From Anthoceros angustus (lineage: Eukaryota > Streptophyta > Anthocerotopsida > Anthocerotales > Anthocerotaceae): a stretch of 64,000 nt of DNA. Shown in pieces: positions 12,069 through 23,600 of this stretch. The position numbers were made by a program, and so were the translations under genes. Each line of letters starts with the position of its first letter. Position 1 is the stretch's first letter. The stretch covers positions 1,364,001 to 1,428,000 of the forward strand of contig MU008169.1 in the NCBI GenBank assembly GCA_010909165.1. Reading direction: 5' to 3'. The notes under the pieces were generated by a model that was not told where the DNA came from, did no database searches, and worked only from the letters and a program-made list of their open reading frames with translations.

Positions 12069-12467
12069 CTAAAGAGGGTTCCATTTGCATATCAATCTGG
12101 AATCCGATGTCGTCGTATACTCTATCACATACGCGAAGGACATTGTCTGTGTGTGGGAAGTGAGAACGACGACCAGGAACTTTGACCTAAACCCCAAACT
12201 CTCGGTGGAGTGAAAGGGCGCCGGCCGGCCGGCGCCCTTTCCCTGCACACTCGTATATGCCCAAAGTGTAGTATACAAACGACTACTCGGGTCTTTTGGT
12301 GTTTTTACATAGTGCCTTAGTTGAAAGGCAATATTTATGTGCGTAACACCGCCAAGAATGGTCAACCACGTGGGTTCAATTATGCCGAAATCGATGTGTT
12401 GTGGAAAGCCTAAACCCTTCACATGCCTCGGCTCATGAAAACAATGCAACCAATGGTGTGACACCAT
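12069..12467 (-). pseudogene. Unrecognised ORF of X1, unit A
   Basis: Minus-strand frame of about 132 codons next to the X1 terminus, beginning MVSHHWLHCFHEPRHVKGLG and containing IDFGIIEPTWLTILGG and AFQLRHYVKTP. A shorter version lies at 13864-14070 in unit B, with small deletions. I do not recognise the protein. Its place just inside the element end suggests an exon of an element-encoded protein. Confidence 0.3.
12212..12241. repeat. Perfect 30-bp palindrome
   Basis: GAAAGGGCGCCGGCC followed directly by its own reverse complement, with no spacer. The matching place in unit B (about 13840-13858) has lost most of it, keeping only GGCGCGCCC. Confidence 0.95.
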
Positions 12468-14202
12468 GATTTTGTGATAAATTTTTAGAGCATGCCATGA
12501 CTAGTTTTAGACCCATCGAAACCCTCTTCAAGGATAAAGCCAAGAAACCCCATCATATATTCCCCTTGCAAAATTATCGTGTTTTGGATATGTGGGTATT
12601 GTCGGTGACACCCCGGAGTTGGCAAGACCTACAATCCTTTCCCCACCGAAAGAAGTAAGTCACACATGATATCTTCTATGTTGTTGTGTTTTTCGTACCC
12701 CACGATTGTATGTGCGAGTTGCTTCATCCAATCGAGCATCCTCTGTTTATGTGCTCGACAGGGATAGATAGACGTGTAGCCAGCATACCGCTTCTCACAA
12801 GACAAAGACATCCCATCGTGTGCTACTTTGTGTAGGCATAGTAAACACCCTTAGGCCCATGGAGGAAGCATCTGCACCCATTCAAGTAGAGAGAAGGGTA
12901 ATGCATACAATGTAACAAACTTAGGCTTGTGTGACGAGTCTCCCCATACCATCCGTTGTAACGTTTGTGATCACCATAACAAGAACTACAACAAAAACGC
13001 TACATAGGCAGCAGGTTTCTAGTAGTGTTATTTATTTTATCAAAGGCAGCCCATGGGAGGGTGTGATGGGGAGGCGCCGGCCGGCGCGCCCTTGGGAGGC
13101 GTGCATGGGAGGGCCCCGGCCGGCCGCCCATGGGAAGGGCATGCATGGGGCGCCGGCCGGCGCGCCATGGGCGTGCATGAGGAGGCGTGGCCGGCGCCAT
13201 GGAGAGGGCATGCATGGGAAGGGCCGGCCGCCAAGATCCTCTTTATGGATGCGTATTTTGAAATTCTTCTCTCATGCCACGATTGCACCCATTTTCGAAA
13301 AAACCTATGAACTTACTTTCATTAATTCGTACTGTACAATGTGCAACTTCGTTCTCGAAGAATATATGGGCATATTCAGGTACCCGCCAAAATGTGGAAC
13401 ATAACATTACTTTGAGGTTTGGGGCCCTAGTTTTGAGGGGAACTAATCCCACTTACTCTATATATTTTAAAAATATTTTAAAGCAACAGCTCCTGATTTG
13501 GTTGACTTGTATGGTATTGAAATAGTGTGCATGAAGTACAAGGCCTTTGTGTTTGCGGTCATTACTTTGAAGGACTTCACACGCCCCACCCGGATCGATG
13601 TAGTGGAATGCAAATGGAAACATGACCTTGTGACAAGGGCTTATGCATTTGGTTCTGGTGACAACCATGGGCGTGTAAAAAATTAGAATGAAGGTGCTTG
13701 CTAAAGAGGGTTCCATTTTTGCATATCAACTGAATGTCGTCAGATACTCTATCACATACGCCAAGGACATTGTCCGTGTGTGGGAAGTGAGAACGACGAC
13801 CGTGAACTTTGACCTAAACCCCAAACTCTCGGTGAGGCTGAAGTGGCGCGCCCTTTCCCTATACTAAATGCCCAAAGTGTATACAACGACTACTCGGGTC
13901 TTCTTTGGTGTTTTTACATAGTGCCTTAGTTGAAAGGCAATATTTATGTTACCGCCAAGAATGGTCAACCACGTGGGTTCAATTATGCCGAAATCGATGT
14001 GTTGTGGAAAGCCTAAACCCTTCACATGCCTCGGCTCATGAAAACAATGCAACCAATGGTGTGACACCATGATTTTGTGATAAATTTTTAGAGCATGCCA
14101 TGACAGGCTAGTTTTAGACCCATCAGAAACCCTCTTCGAAGGATAAAAGCCAGTAAACCCCCATCGGGTATATTCCCCCCTTGCAAAATTATCGTGTTTT
14201 GG

Positions 14203-14287
14203 ATATGTGGGTATTGTCGGTGACACCCCTGGAGTTGGCAGCACCTACAATCCTTTCCCGCCTGAAAGAAGTAAGTCACACCTGTGA
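14203..14287 (+). pseudogene. Antisense ORF of the copia element, 3' part
   Basis: Continuation of the frame cut at 6722. After removal of X1 and one TTGG it reads YVGIVGDTPGVGSTYNPFPP and ends at TGA 14285-14287. A consensus GTAAGT donor at about 14271 and a TATGTGCAG acceptor at about 14341 would allow an alternative spliced end. Function unknown. Confidence 0.35.
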
Positions 14288-14442
14288 TATCTTCTATGTT
14301 GTTGTGTTTTTGCTGAGGGCAGCCCACGATTGTATGTGCAGGTTGCTTCATCCACTGAGCTGTCCTCTTGTTTATGTGCTCGACAGGATAGATAGACGTG
14401 TAGCCAGCCAAGTACAGCTGCTTCCTGTCAGCACAGCACATC

Positions 14443-17400
14443 CTACTGTGTGCTACTTTGTGTAGGCATAGTAAACACCCTTAGGCCCATGGAGGCAAGA
14501 TGCTTGTAGTGCTTGACTTTAGCAAGCCCCTTAGTCAACAGGTCTGCTGTATTTTCATCCGTGTTTACATACTCCACCTTGGCCACACCTCTCTCTGCCA
14601 CATCCCTTATGCAGTGGTGATAGAGCTCTATGTGCTTCGTCCTTGCGTGGAATCTTGGATTAGCCACTAGGGCTATAGCAGACATATTATCGTAGAACAG
14701 GCGAGTTGCAGAGGTCTGTGTCATGAAAATAGACTCTAGGAACTGTCTCTCCCACTCAAGCTCCTTGCAAGCATCTGTTAGAGCCTTGTATTCACCTCGA
14801 GACGATGCTGCTAAGACCGCTTACATGACCAATTGATCGCACGAGGCTAGCAAGCATACTAGAGAAAGTATTGTGCCTGCGGGTGTTAGAATCATGCCCG
14901 TCGATCGCCAGGGCGGTCGACAAGCTCTTCTTGCCACTGATAGATAGTGAAGGCCTAAGTTGATGGTTCTCTTTAGATAGCGATAGATCCTTTTAACCGC
15001 AGCCCAATGGGCTCGACCAGGTGTCTTGAGAAATTGAGCTACCAAACTAACAGAGAAGCTGATATCTGGTCTAGTCCAGTTTGCCAGAAAAATGAGGCAT
15101 CCAACTGCCTCAGCATAAGGGACAACAGCCATATCCTTTTCCTCCTCTGTAGACTGGGGAGACATTTCAACTGTAAGCTTCTCACCCACAACTGAAGGTG
15201 TAGTAACGGGGCGAGCTTCATCCAGGTGAAACCGTTTTAATATTTCCTTGAGATACTTTGTTTGGTGAAGGACAATTGTGCCACTCTGCCTGTCTCTACG
15301 TATTTGGATACCCAAGCAGAATTGAAGAGCACCCTGGTCCGTCATCTCAAACTCGCTTCTCAAAAGATCCGTAACTTTGTCCATCTGTGACATGCTATTG
15401 CTCAAGAGAATCGCATCGTCAACGTACAAGGCCAGAATGACGAAGAGCCCAGACTCAGATAAGTAAAACACATTCGAGTCAGCTGCTGATTGTGAGAAGC
15501 CTGCCTTACGCAAAAATTTCATGATACGTTTGTACCAGGCTCTGGGGCTTTGTTTCAAACCGTAGATAGTCTTCAAGAGTTTGCAAACTTTACGAGGCCA
15601 CTTCTTATTAACAAACCCTTCTGGTTGGATCATGTAGAGAACCTCCTCTAGTTCTCCATGTAAGAAAGCCATGCACACATCCATCTGATGGAGCTCGAGA
15701 TCAAACTCAGCAGCAAGTGCGAGCAAGATTCTGACAGATGGAGGCTTCACAACAGGTGAAAAAGTGTCTCCATAATCTATACCAGGAATCTATGAGAATC
15801 CTCTCGCCACCAGCCTGCTTTTGTATCTTGCAATAGTCCCATCTGATTTCAGTTTAGTCTTAAATACCCACTTACACGTAATGGGTTTCCTGCCAGGTGG
15901 CAAATCTGCTAGCTCCCAAGTATGATTTTTAAGAAGACTGTTGTACTCGTCATCGATAGACATACGCCAATGAGCCCCATCAGGACCATTCGGTGCTTCA
16001 TCGAACGTACGAGGATCAGGCCTGACACCTGGTACATGTAAATCTGTTACATTAGCCGCAGCATGTCTCCTGAAGTCTTCAGATTGATAAGGAGGCTCCA
16101 GCCAGGACTCACGTGGCCTTCTCACTCTTGCAGGATAGCGAGAAGGAGGATCTGCAACAGCAGGTTATCATGATCTGAGAACACAGCATCACTGTTGGCT
16201 TCACTGTTGTCCGAGTCTTCGAAAGCACCAGGTTGCTCATCATCATCTGAAAAATGACCAGCAAGGTGAGGACCTATGTCCCCCTCATAAACAGCAGCAT
16301 CTACAGGATCTACAGGAAGTGCACCAGCAACAGGTGGACCAGGCTGTGCATCCTGTGGCTGTAAATAAAAAGGCATCAACTGCTGCATGGTCTAACAAGG
16401 TAGGAGTATCACCATCTGACTGTGGATATTCATGTGTGAACTCAGTAGAGCCAGGCATAAACTCTAAACCAGTAGTGGGAGCAGAAGCATTTGTGTTCTC
16501 AAGGAGAGAGTTAGGCAACATGTCAGACTGAGGAGTCAACAGTTCCTTAAAGGTAACACTACGTGCTAGTGTGATTTTTGAGGTCTGAGGGTCATACAGT
16601 TTATAGGCTTTGGATCCCTCTGAGTAGCCAACAAAAATAGAGGGCCTAGACCTATCATCTAATTTCCCCCTCTTGGCTTCAGGAACAAAGGCAAAAGCAG
16701 GTGACCCGAAGACCCGCAAGTGCAGCAGACTAGGCTTTCGGCCCCAAAACGCTTCATAAGGAGTGCGACCAGGCAGAGCAGAGGTAACTATTCGATTCCG
16801 AATGTATGTGGCTGTCACCACAGCCTCTGCCCAGAAAGTTTTTGGTAAGGAAGCCCATGAGATCATGCTACGGGTCATGCACATTAAAGTTTGATTTTTG
16901 CGTTCAGCAACGCCGTTTTGTTGTTGTGTATATGGCACTGACAGCTGACGTATAATGCCATGTTGCTAGAAGAGGTCATCAAATCGATGGCCAGTGAATT
17001 CCCCTCCGTTATCGCTTCGAAAACACCTTACAAGCCGTCCAGTTTGTCGCTGAACAATGGGGATCCAAGCAGAGAGGTGATCAAACACATCACTCTTCAA
17101 CTTGATAGGAAAAGTCCAGGTATAGCGGGAGAAATCGTCCGTCAGGGACAAATAGTACTCAGCACCGCCTAAGGACTTCACTGGCAGCTTCCCAGCAATG
17201 TCAGCATGCACTAGCTCAAGAACAGCAGTGGCCCTGGTAGGTTGCTTGTTCTTGAACGGCAGCTCTTTCTGTTTAGACAAGATACATGACGTGCAGGCTG
17301 CAAGATTCTTTAAACAGCTAGGGAGCTGTTCTCTATAAAAGGTGGAGTTAGACATAAGATCCAACTTTGACTTGTTCACATGGCCCAACCTAGCATGCCA

Positions 17401-18935
17401 AAGGTTAGCCTTCACATTGTAAGCAGCAAGCAGAGCTCTAGTACGCAACTTAGACACTGTGACCAGCTGATACAGATCATGTACTAAGACAGCCTTGGCA
17501 ATAGGCCTCTCTGGACATGTGAGTAGATACAAGTAGCATTTACTATCTTCAAAGCGAAAACCATACAGGTTACTCTGAGAAATGGCTCTAATGGACAACA
17601 AATTTTTACTCATGGCTGGGACATACAGAACATCTTGAAGATGCAAGGTTGACCCGTCAAGAAGAGGTATGTCAACTACACCTGTCCCTTTTACCTCAAT
17701 GCCTCGCGAATCACCCACAAAAACTGACTGAGGAGTCTGCTGGTTGTGGAAGGAGGAGAACATCTGTCGGTTGTTGCAGACGTGGGCAGTAGCTCCCGAA
17801 TCAATGAACCAATGCTGAGTATTCTCCGTGGTCGAGGTCAAGCAAACTGTAAGTACAGAACTGCTGCTATGAGGTTGTTGCTGTCCATTCTGTGATTTTG
17901 TTTCCTTGGATGAAACATGAGCCTCTGATCTTGTATCCTTTTTGGGCTCTCCAGCCTTCTTCTTTCTACAATCACGCTCCCAGTGCCCAGGGATTTGGCA
18001 CCAGTTGGAATTGCCTGTGCGCTTAGTGGTGGAGGAAGAGGTACCAGAAAAGTTTGAAGCAGTCTTCTTACTTTTATCCTTCCCTTTCCATTGATTCTTG
18101 CCTTTGGCAGCAAATAAAACTTTCTCACCACGCAGCCGTGAACCAGAATGAGAGCGCTGACGGCTCTGCTCCTCTTGCAGGAGTGCCCCAACTATCTCAT
18201 TCAGATTTAATGTAGAAGGTTGACCACTTGCTGCTGCTGAGAAAGCATCACGCAAGGTGGCATTTTGGCTGGATATGAATGATTGGTAGGATAAAGGCAG
18301 GCTGGTCAAAAGCTGTGCTGTCATCTCCACTTCAGTTATCTTGGTACCTAACGCGGCAAGCTGTGCCCGTAGGTGCCTCAACTTGGTGACATGAGCACCA
18401 ACTGGTTCCCCCTCCTTCAACCTCAAACTGTGAAAATCATTACGTGCGTTGATCATAGTACAAACGTTCTTGACCTGATACGTGCCATGCAGTTGTTTCC
18501 ATACAGATTCTGCTGACTCAAGAGAGTCAACCTCAGTAACTGTGGTCTCGTCCAAGCTTGACAAAAGGATGGCGAATGCAACCTTGTTGCACTTCTTCCA
18601 TTTTGCCTTGTCATCAACAGAGGGCTGAGTTGCAGCGTAGCTGGTACAAGAAATGGATTGGCAATGGTGCCATCCACATACTCGAGAACATCACGAGCAT
18701 CCAGGTTAGCTCTCATGCGTGCTTTCCAGCTTTCAAAACGAAGTGCTTTTCCATCAAACCTATCTTTCTCTTTGAACTCACCATAGTATGATGATCCTAC
18801 AGATATGGACTGTGGCCCTTGACCTGTAGACATGTTTACACAAATGATTGGTGGTGGAAGTGGTGGGTTTGAGAATAGCCAGGAGAGTGGATCAATATCA
18901 CTATCGGAGTCAAAATCTGAATCAAATAGTGACAT
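14443..18935 (-). pseudogene. Copia gag-pol polyprotein (gag, PR, INT, RT, RNase H), disrupted
   Basis: Encodes the retrotransposon coat, protease, integrase and replication enzymes. In element order: gag from M at 18935 with a UBN2-type domain; one zinc knuckle (WCQIPGHWERDC) in which the expected first Cys is Ser; protease FIDSGATAH (about 17790-17810); integrase H-H-C-C finger (LWHARLGHVNKS ... CTSC) and DDE core (HADIAG, RSDNGGEF, then NGVAERKN); reverse transcriptase with LYVDDAI (about 15411-15430); RNase H ending at 14443 (YDNMSAIALVANP, TADLLTKGL). Breaks: a frameshift in gag near 18600, frameshifts near 16940 and 16120-16390, and an in-frame TAG at 15790-15792 where Gln is expected. 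Otherwise near complete, so probably inactivated recently. Confidence 0.93.
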
Positions 18936-19253
18936 GCTCTATTGAATGCACAAAAGCCAGACAGACGCCATATGAGACATGAATCGGTAAGTTATAAAAC
19001 CTAAATGCCCTTTATTTACATGAATAACGTTTCAAAACCCTAGAGGTGTCACATGACAACTAACTAGTAACCGTTCATGCCAGCATAAAGAGTTTTTCAG
19101 AATGCAAGGGACGTGACCTAAGCAACACATAGGCAGACAGCAAGGACATCTGCAACACCTGAACACTCCAACCAACAGACACAAACTTCAGATGCGCCTG
19201 TTGAGAGCTCTCAAGCCAGCGTGCTGGAGATTCGCAAACTGTCCCGCACCCCT

Positions 19254-19856
19254 TCAGATCTGAGGGGTCATAGATGGCTGATCCTCAGCGCTAGCTCCCT
19301 CTCTGATGAGAACCAGGGATTCCAGATACAGCGCTGCAAATGGCTGAACTGCAGAGGCAGGGGCAGGTGATTGTTGAACTCTGAATTGAGCAAACTGGTT
19401 CACAAGTTCTGCAACTTCTGATTGCAGGGACTTCACACTTCTGACAACTTCACCAAGTCTTGGAATTTTGAAGGAAAACGTGCGAACAACAAGTGCTTCA
19501 ATACTTTCCAACTTGAGGATGAATCTTTCAAGAGCGAATGGACGCTCTGTAAGATCAATCTGATTGATTAAGTTTTCGTCCTCTTCAATCTGCAGTGCCC
19601 TAAGTGCTTCTTCTTCTCGTGCTCCAGCAGGGTTTCTCCTATCACGCTCAAGATGTCGGGCAGCGATCGGGAAAATGTAAGGGGCAGGAGCACCTGATAG
19701 CACTCTTTCCCTCTCCCTCTGTTCTCTGTCACGAGTCCAAGCGTCGATAATAAGATTGTTGTGACGTCTTGTCAGGTAATCAACCCTGAAGGCCAAGTCA
19801 AATCTGGAGGGAGTTCGATTCTGTCGTCGCCCTCCTCTTCCTGGCATCTTCAGCAC
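19254..19856 (-). CDS. Additional ORF between primer-binding site and gag of copia
   Basis: Intact 200-codon frame starting MLKMPGRGGRRQNRTPSRFD, with a basic N-terminus, an Arg/Glu-rich middle (TRDREQRERERVL) and a helical segment likely to form a coiled coil (RLGEVVRSVKSLQSEVAELV). It lies downstream of the 5' LTR and primer site and upstream of gag, on the same strand. Standard copia elements have a short leader here and a single gag-pol frame. The ORF is intact while pol is broken. It could be a structural or RNA-binding accessory protein of the element or a captured fragment. I do not recognise its family. Confidence 0.55.
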   Translation of the reverse strand: MLKMPGRGGRRQNRTPSRFDLAFRVDYLTRRHNNLIIDAWTRDREQRERERVLSGAPAPYIFPIAARHLERDRRNPAGAREEEALRALQIEEDENLINQIDLTERPFALERFILKLESIEALVVRTFSFKIPRLGEVVRSVKSLQSEVAELVNQFAQFRVQQSPAPASAVQPFAALYLESLVLIREGASAEDQPSMTPQI

Positions 19857-20093
19857 AAGAGCTGCACTTTGACACTAGCATTCAATTTTGCACTAGTAGT
19901 AGCCAGCCAAATTGCAGACTATTGACATATGTTATGCAGGTCAGTAAATTAGAGGCTTCAGCGTAGAACTCCATTCACCCAGGGTGGATGGTGTGCTATG
20001 CTGAACTCACTAAATTACTAGCCGTGCATTTTCTAGCATAAAGGTAGACTAGATGTCAATGACTTTGGCAGCGGAAGGCACACAGCATCGAAT

Positions 20094-20105
20094 GCTCTGA
20101 TACCA
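20094..20105 (-). promoter_or_regulatory. Primer-binding site, initiator tRNA-Met type
   Basis: TGGTATCAGAGC on the minus strand, directly next to the 5' LTR. It is the standard copia primer site for minus-strand DNA synthesis. Confidence 0.95.
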
Positions 20106-20288
20106 TGTTATTTATGCAATTGTTCTGGACTCACTTGGGCAAGGAATACAAGAAGCAATGCAACAAAAGAACTTGAATAATAAAATGTGTACAAAATTGT
20201 ATCTTATATACTGTTGAGTTCATTAAATCTTAAAGGTGTATATATAACCGAGTTAGATTAACCCATGGTTATCTAAATAACCTCAACA
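20106..20288 (-). repeat. Copia 5' LTR
   Basis: 183 bp, TGTT...AACA ends, carries the element promoter. A TTATATATACACC stretch lies inside it on the minus strand and may serve as the TATA region. Confidence 0.94.
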
Positions 20289-20289
20289 A

Positions 20290-20560
20290 CAGCCGGAGTA
20301 GTGGTAGCCAGAGTAGTCCCAACTAGAGCAGTCCCAAGCAGATGACTCACAGCCGGAGTAGTGGCCGCAGAGTTGTTCGAGCCAGAGTAGTGACAACCGG
20401 AGGGGTCACATCTGGAGGTGTCACAACCGGTGGAGTCAGAGGCGTCAAAGTCTGCAGCCCGATCCAGTAGGAGTCACTCCGAGTAGTCACTCCGAGTAGT
20501 CACTCGGGTAATCCACCGGAGTAGTCACTGGAGTAGTCACAATGAGTAGTCATCAAGTAG
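20290..20560. repeat. Minisatellite, same family as 1-570
   Basis: GCCGGAGTAGTGG and GAGTAGTCAC repeats. The copia element inserted inside this array: similar text lies at 5683-5711 on its other side. Confidence 0.8.
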
Positions 20561-20852
20561 TCACGATCCGGAAGTCAAAGTTGAAGTCACAATCGGAGTA
20601 ATCACCACTATTGGAATCAGAGCAAGAGTCCCAGCTGGAGACATAGCTAGAGTCACTGCCAGAGGCCGGGCTCCAGCCGGAATGGAAGCCTAAGGACAAC
20701 CCATAGTATAAGGCGGAGTAGAAGTGCACAGACTGGACGAGCCTCGGGTAACACTCAGAGTCTGCTTCATACTCATATCCGCTATTGGAACTTGAATCAC
20801 ACTCATTATAATAGTTGCAATCAATTCCTATTGTTTCTCCAACGATTTCCAC
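20553..20852 (-). pseudogene. Ser/Tyr/Asp-repeat protein fragment, family copy 3
   Basis: Open minus-strand frame containing VHFYSALYYGLSLGFHSGW, then SGSDSSYVSSWDSCSDSN and SGDYSDCDFNFDF, ending in a stop after RIVTT. It is the best-preserved copy of the family core. Upstream parts (TATA box, hairpin) are absent here. Protein unknown; Ser, Asp and Tyr dominate, so it is probably disordered. Confidence 0.45.
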
Positions 20853-20864
20853 ATTCTATGCCAC

Positions 20865-20866
<2 letters not shown>

Positions 20867-20945
<79 letters not shown>
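20867..20945. repeat. (TA)n microsatellite
   Basis: About 39 uninterrupted TA dinucleotides. Confidence 0.98.
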
Positions 20946-20948
<3 letters not shown>

Positions 20949-23130
20949 TTTCCTTATAGAGCATGGTAGTTTTCCTTGAGTAAAATCATGTGCAACGTGT
21001 AGCTCATCTTGCTTTTTTATTTAAGTATAAAAAATAGAAAATAAAACTAGAGATGAAGTATGTTTTAAATGAAGTAGTTCTCAAACTTGTCTCTCCTAAA
21101 AGTAATCTTCAATCTTGCTATACACAGTTAAGTAAAAACAATGATAGAAAAATGGTGAAGTGGTTTGGTTGGCTGGAAAGGTGAGAGTATTAGGTCCATG
21201 TTACCATTCATATAACAGGCACAATTATATAGGTGAAGGTAAGATAAACAAACAGGTGTGGAGACATGGGTGCATTGAAGAAGGCAGGGTGGAATATAAA
21301 TAAATAGCTATCCAAAAGAGAATGATAACTGTGGGGGGAGAGAGAGAGAGCTCCTTATTACAGTCATGTTGCAAGAGCAAGAGGGGAAGAATATAAAATT
21401 GATGTGATAGGAGAGCTCCTTGTCAAAGTCATGTTGCAAGAGAAGGAGGGAAAGAATATAAAATGGGTGTGATAGGGGAGCAATAACTAGTAGGGTGAGG
21501 TAAAAGGAGAGAGACCAAGCATTGTGTTAAGATAGTAGGAGAAGGTGGAGAAGAAAATGGTCAACTTAACACCAAGCCTCCAAAGTGTGTTGCAATTTGG
21601 AAGTGTTACATAAAATTGTACCAACGACTGAAACATAAGCAGGCTTTTCTAGCAGGGAACATACCGACACACACCGACGAATACTAGAAAACACCAACAC
21701 AAACCGACGGATACTAGAACACACCGACAGATTTGAACACATTATCCTTCAATTCTCAACACTTAACCTATGCCACCAGACCACCACACCCTGCACGTAC
21801 CTTCTAGTTTTACTACATCTTAATGCTTCAAATGGTGCGCATTATTGGAAAATTCTTGCATCCTCCCATTCCTTTCAGCCTTGTTGCCATAGCTGCCATT
21901 GGCTTCTAATACGAACATGTGCATCTTGCCGCATCAATGCTACTGTTTTCAGGGTTTTTTTCACAGCTTACTAGACTTAATCAAGGACTCAGAATACCAC
22001 TCGGAAGACAGAGTACTACTTAGACGACAGAGGACCACTGTAAATGCTAGTCTAGCAAGATGGGAACACCAATTCTCTAGAATTGTTGGTGAATGACAAA
22101 CACCCGTCTACCAAGCACTGGCCACTCCAGCGTCTGCAAGTTGTTGTGATTGACCATTTGCATTCTCTCTCCACAAAGCTCCCAGCTCCCATGGCTGTTT
22201 TGAAGATTTTCTTGGGATGCACTCGCCCAATATTTGATTGCTTTGCTGTCTCTTCCAAAGTCCACAGGTATGCACCAAACATCCTGGCATGAAGATCTCC
22301 CAGCATCAAGGCATCCAAGCATCTAGCTAGCTGTACCAACCACGCCTATGTCGTTGCCCACAGCCTCTTCGACGGTCGAGACTCTAACTCCACAGGCTCC
22401 TGTGATCTCAAGACCACTGTCTTTTGCCTCGACCCTCTTAATGGCGGCTCTTGCTCTTGCTTTCTCCCGCCTGTCCACCTTTTGTGCACTGGCATTCGAG
22501 CCATTGTCCTCCACACCCACTCCCTTCACTCCTGGCCCCATAGGCTGCAAAATCACCATGGTGAAAGTTATTGTCGCCAAAGCATCCGCATTCAATCCCC
22601 CACTACCGGCATTACCACCCTACTCACACTTTTCGACACAGATCACGTGATTCGCCTTATGGGTGGCAATGCACTCACTGGTCCCGCTTCCACACCATCT
22701 CCGCTGTCTCCGGCATCACATGAGGGTAACGCCCCTCTCTCTGCCACCTTCCCTCCCCCTTCTCCCTCGCCACAAGTTCTTGTTTGCTCCTTCCTGTCTT
22801 GCCGCTTGCCTTCCACAATCCTTCCCTTCTCCTTCTTACCTGCAAGCATGCACACACATCACTTAGCCTAGACAAGGTTCATGTCCCCACGACGCACCTA
22901 CCTTGCGCACACATAACCCTTCCACCAACCATCCTCGATCACTTTACCTCTCCAATAGGCCGGCATGCTCTCCAATCCATGTCTTGCACCCCACTTCAAC
23001 TCCTCCACAGTTGCTCTCCTCCACACCGTTGGACATACTGTTTCTCAAACTCTTTTGCTCCCATGGGACCAAGGGATTGGTCCTATATATGCTCGTGCTT
23101 GGCAAGTCGTGTCGACGTTGCGGCTGCTTG
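20946..23130. other. Non-coding or decayed stretch, no gene recognised
   Basis: Contains a 66-bp direct repeat (about 21347-21410 and 21414-21480, GAGCTCCTT...TCATGTTGCAAGAG) and a short CACCGACAGATACTAGAAAACA-like array at 21660-21735, cited only in approximate form. Frames over 22050-22870 occur on both strands without family resemblance. No supported gene. Confidence 0.5.
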
Positions 23131-23600
23131 CTAAGGGGTTGGCCACACACCACCATGCTTTTGCACAGTCAATAGAACATGCTCCACAACCCGTTTCCAT
23201 GCCTTCGTGCTCACGTTTGGAGGATGCAGCCATTTTGCATCCTTCCTCTTCTCCCTCCAGATCATTGCAGCTTGACACACTTTCTTCCCCACATTGTGGT
23301 TTCTTGTCCGTGATGCCTCTACAAACATTGCCACAATATCCTCGCGATCTATACCTGGGAACTCATACTCTACCTTTCTCACTAGTCTCTCCCTCAAACT
23401 CTCTTCGTGTCAGGACCATGGCACCATCAGCTTCATCTTAGCGCACACTATCTCCAACACGCGATGCTGGAAGGCCTTCCTCAACCGTCCTTCTTCATCG
23501 GTCAACTATTCCTCCTCTTCTTCATTCTCCACCCAACCTCCATCGCAAAGCCGACTCACAGCCGTGTACACTCCCCCCATCGCCGCACCTGCTCACGGAG
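23131..23600 (-). pseudogene. Decayed ORF in the X2 flank, unrecognised
   Basis: Minus-strand coding-like text: an acidic run (ENEEEEE), RKAFQHRVLEIVCAKMKLMV, then RERLVRKVEYEFPGIDRED, IVAMFVEASRTRNHNVGKK and KRKDAKWL, interrupted by a stop near 23410. The second tandem copy (about 24830-25140) keeps the same peptides with small deletions. Composition is protein-like but the family is not recognised; probably mobile-element derived. Confidence 0.3.

Larger units (their letters stand above)
6723..14198 (-). mobile_element. Inverted-repeat DNA element X1, nested in copia
   Basis: Termini AACACGATAATTTTGCAAGG (6723 onward) and its complement ending at 14198. An earlier copy of the right end stops at 12583 because of a tandem duplication. 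The insertion is flanked by TTGG at 6719-6722 and at 14199-14202 (and 12584-12587), a 4-bp target duplication. The interior shares ordered blocks with X2 (24303-27594): related subterminal text at both ends, a GCCGGC-rich block, and an AACTTTGTTGATTTTTAAGG segment (complement of about 8130-8160). Without the CACTA insertion and the duplication it is about 2.75 kb. No transposase recognised, so the superfamily is open. Confidence 0.75.
11214..14494. repeat. Tandem duplication across the X1/copia junction, about 1.65 kb x 2
   Basis: Unit A is 11214-12863 and unit B 12864-14494. Each holds the CACTA right end, the X1 GC-rich block and coding-like text, the X1 terminus, and about 280-300 bp of copia sequence ending GTAGGCATAGTAAACACCC...CATGGAGG. 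Unit B runs on into intact copia pol; unit A stops abruptly at 12863. This orders events as copia insertion, then X1, then CACTA, then duplication. Confidence 0.85.
5712..20288 (-). mobile_element. Ty1/copia LTR retrotransposon with nested insertions
   Basis: Complete element on the minus strand. The 5' LTR is 20106-20288 and the 3' LTR 5712-5894; both are 183 bp, begin TGTTGAGG and end AATAACA in element orientation. The primer site TGGTATCAGAGC (complement of 20094-20105) abuts the 5' LTR and matches initiator tRNA-Met, as usual for plant copia. A polypurine tract AAGAGGGGG (complement of 5895-5903) abuts the 3' LTR. Flanks ACAAC (5707-5711) and ACAGC (20289-20293) look like a 5-bp target duplication with one change, inside minisatellite text. 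Removing the X1 insertion leaves about 7.1 kb. The four LTR differences point to a fairly young insertion. Confidence 0.92.

Noticed and set aside
12150-14200. A second copia element ending at 12863
   Set aside because: The copia text at 12584-12863 is only the tandem-duplicated tail of the same element and has no LTR or pol.
22320-22870. Plus-strand frames rich in Ser, Thr and Pro
   Set aside because: Frames exist on both strands with no conserved motif, and no splice-compatible gene model could be built.
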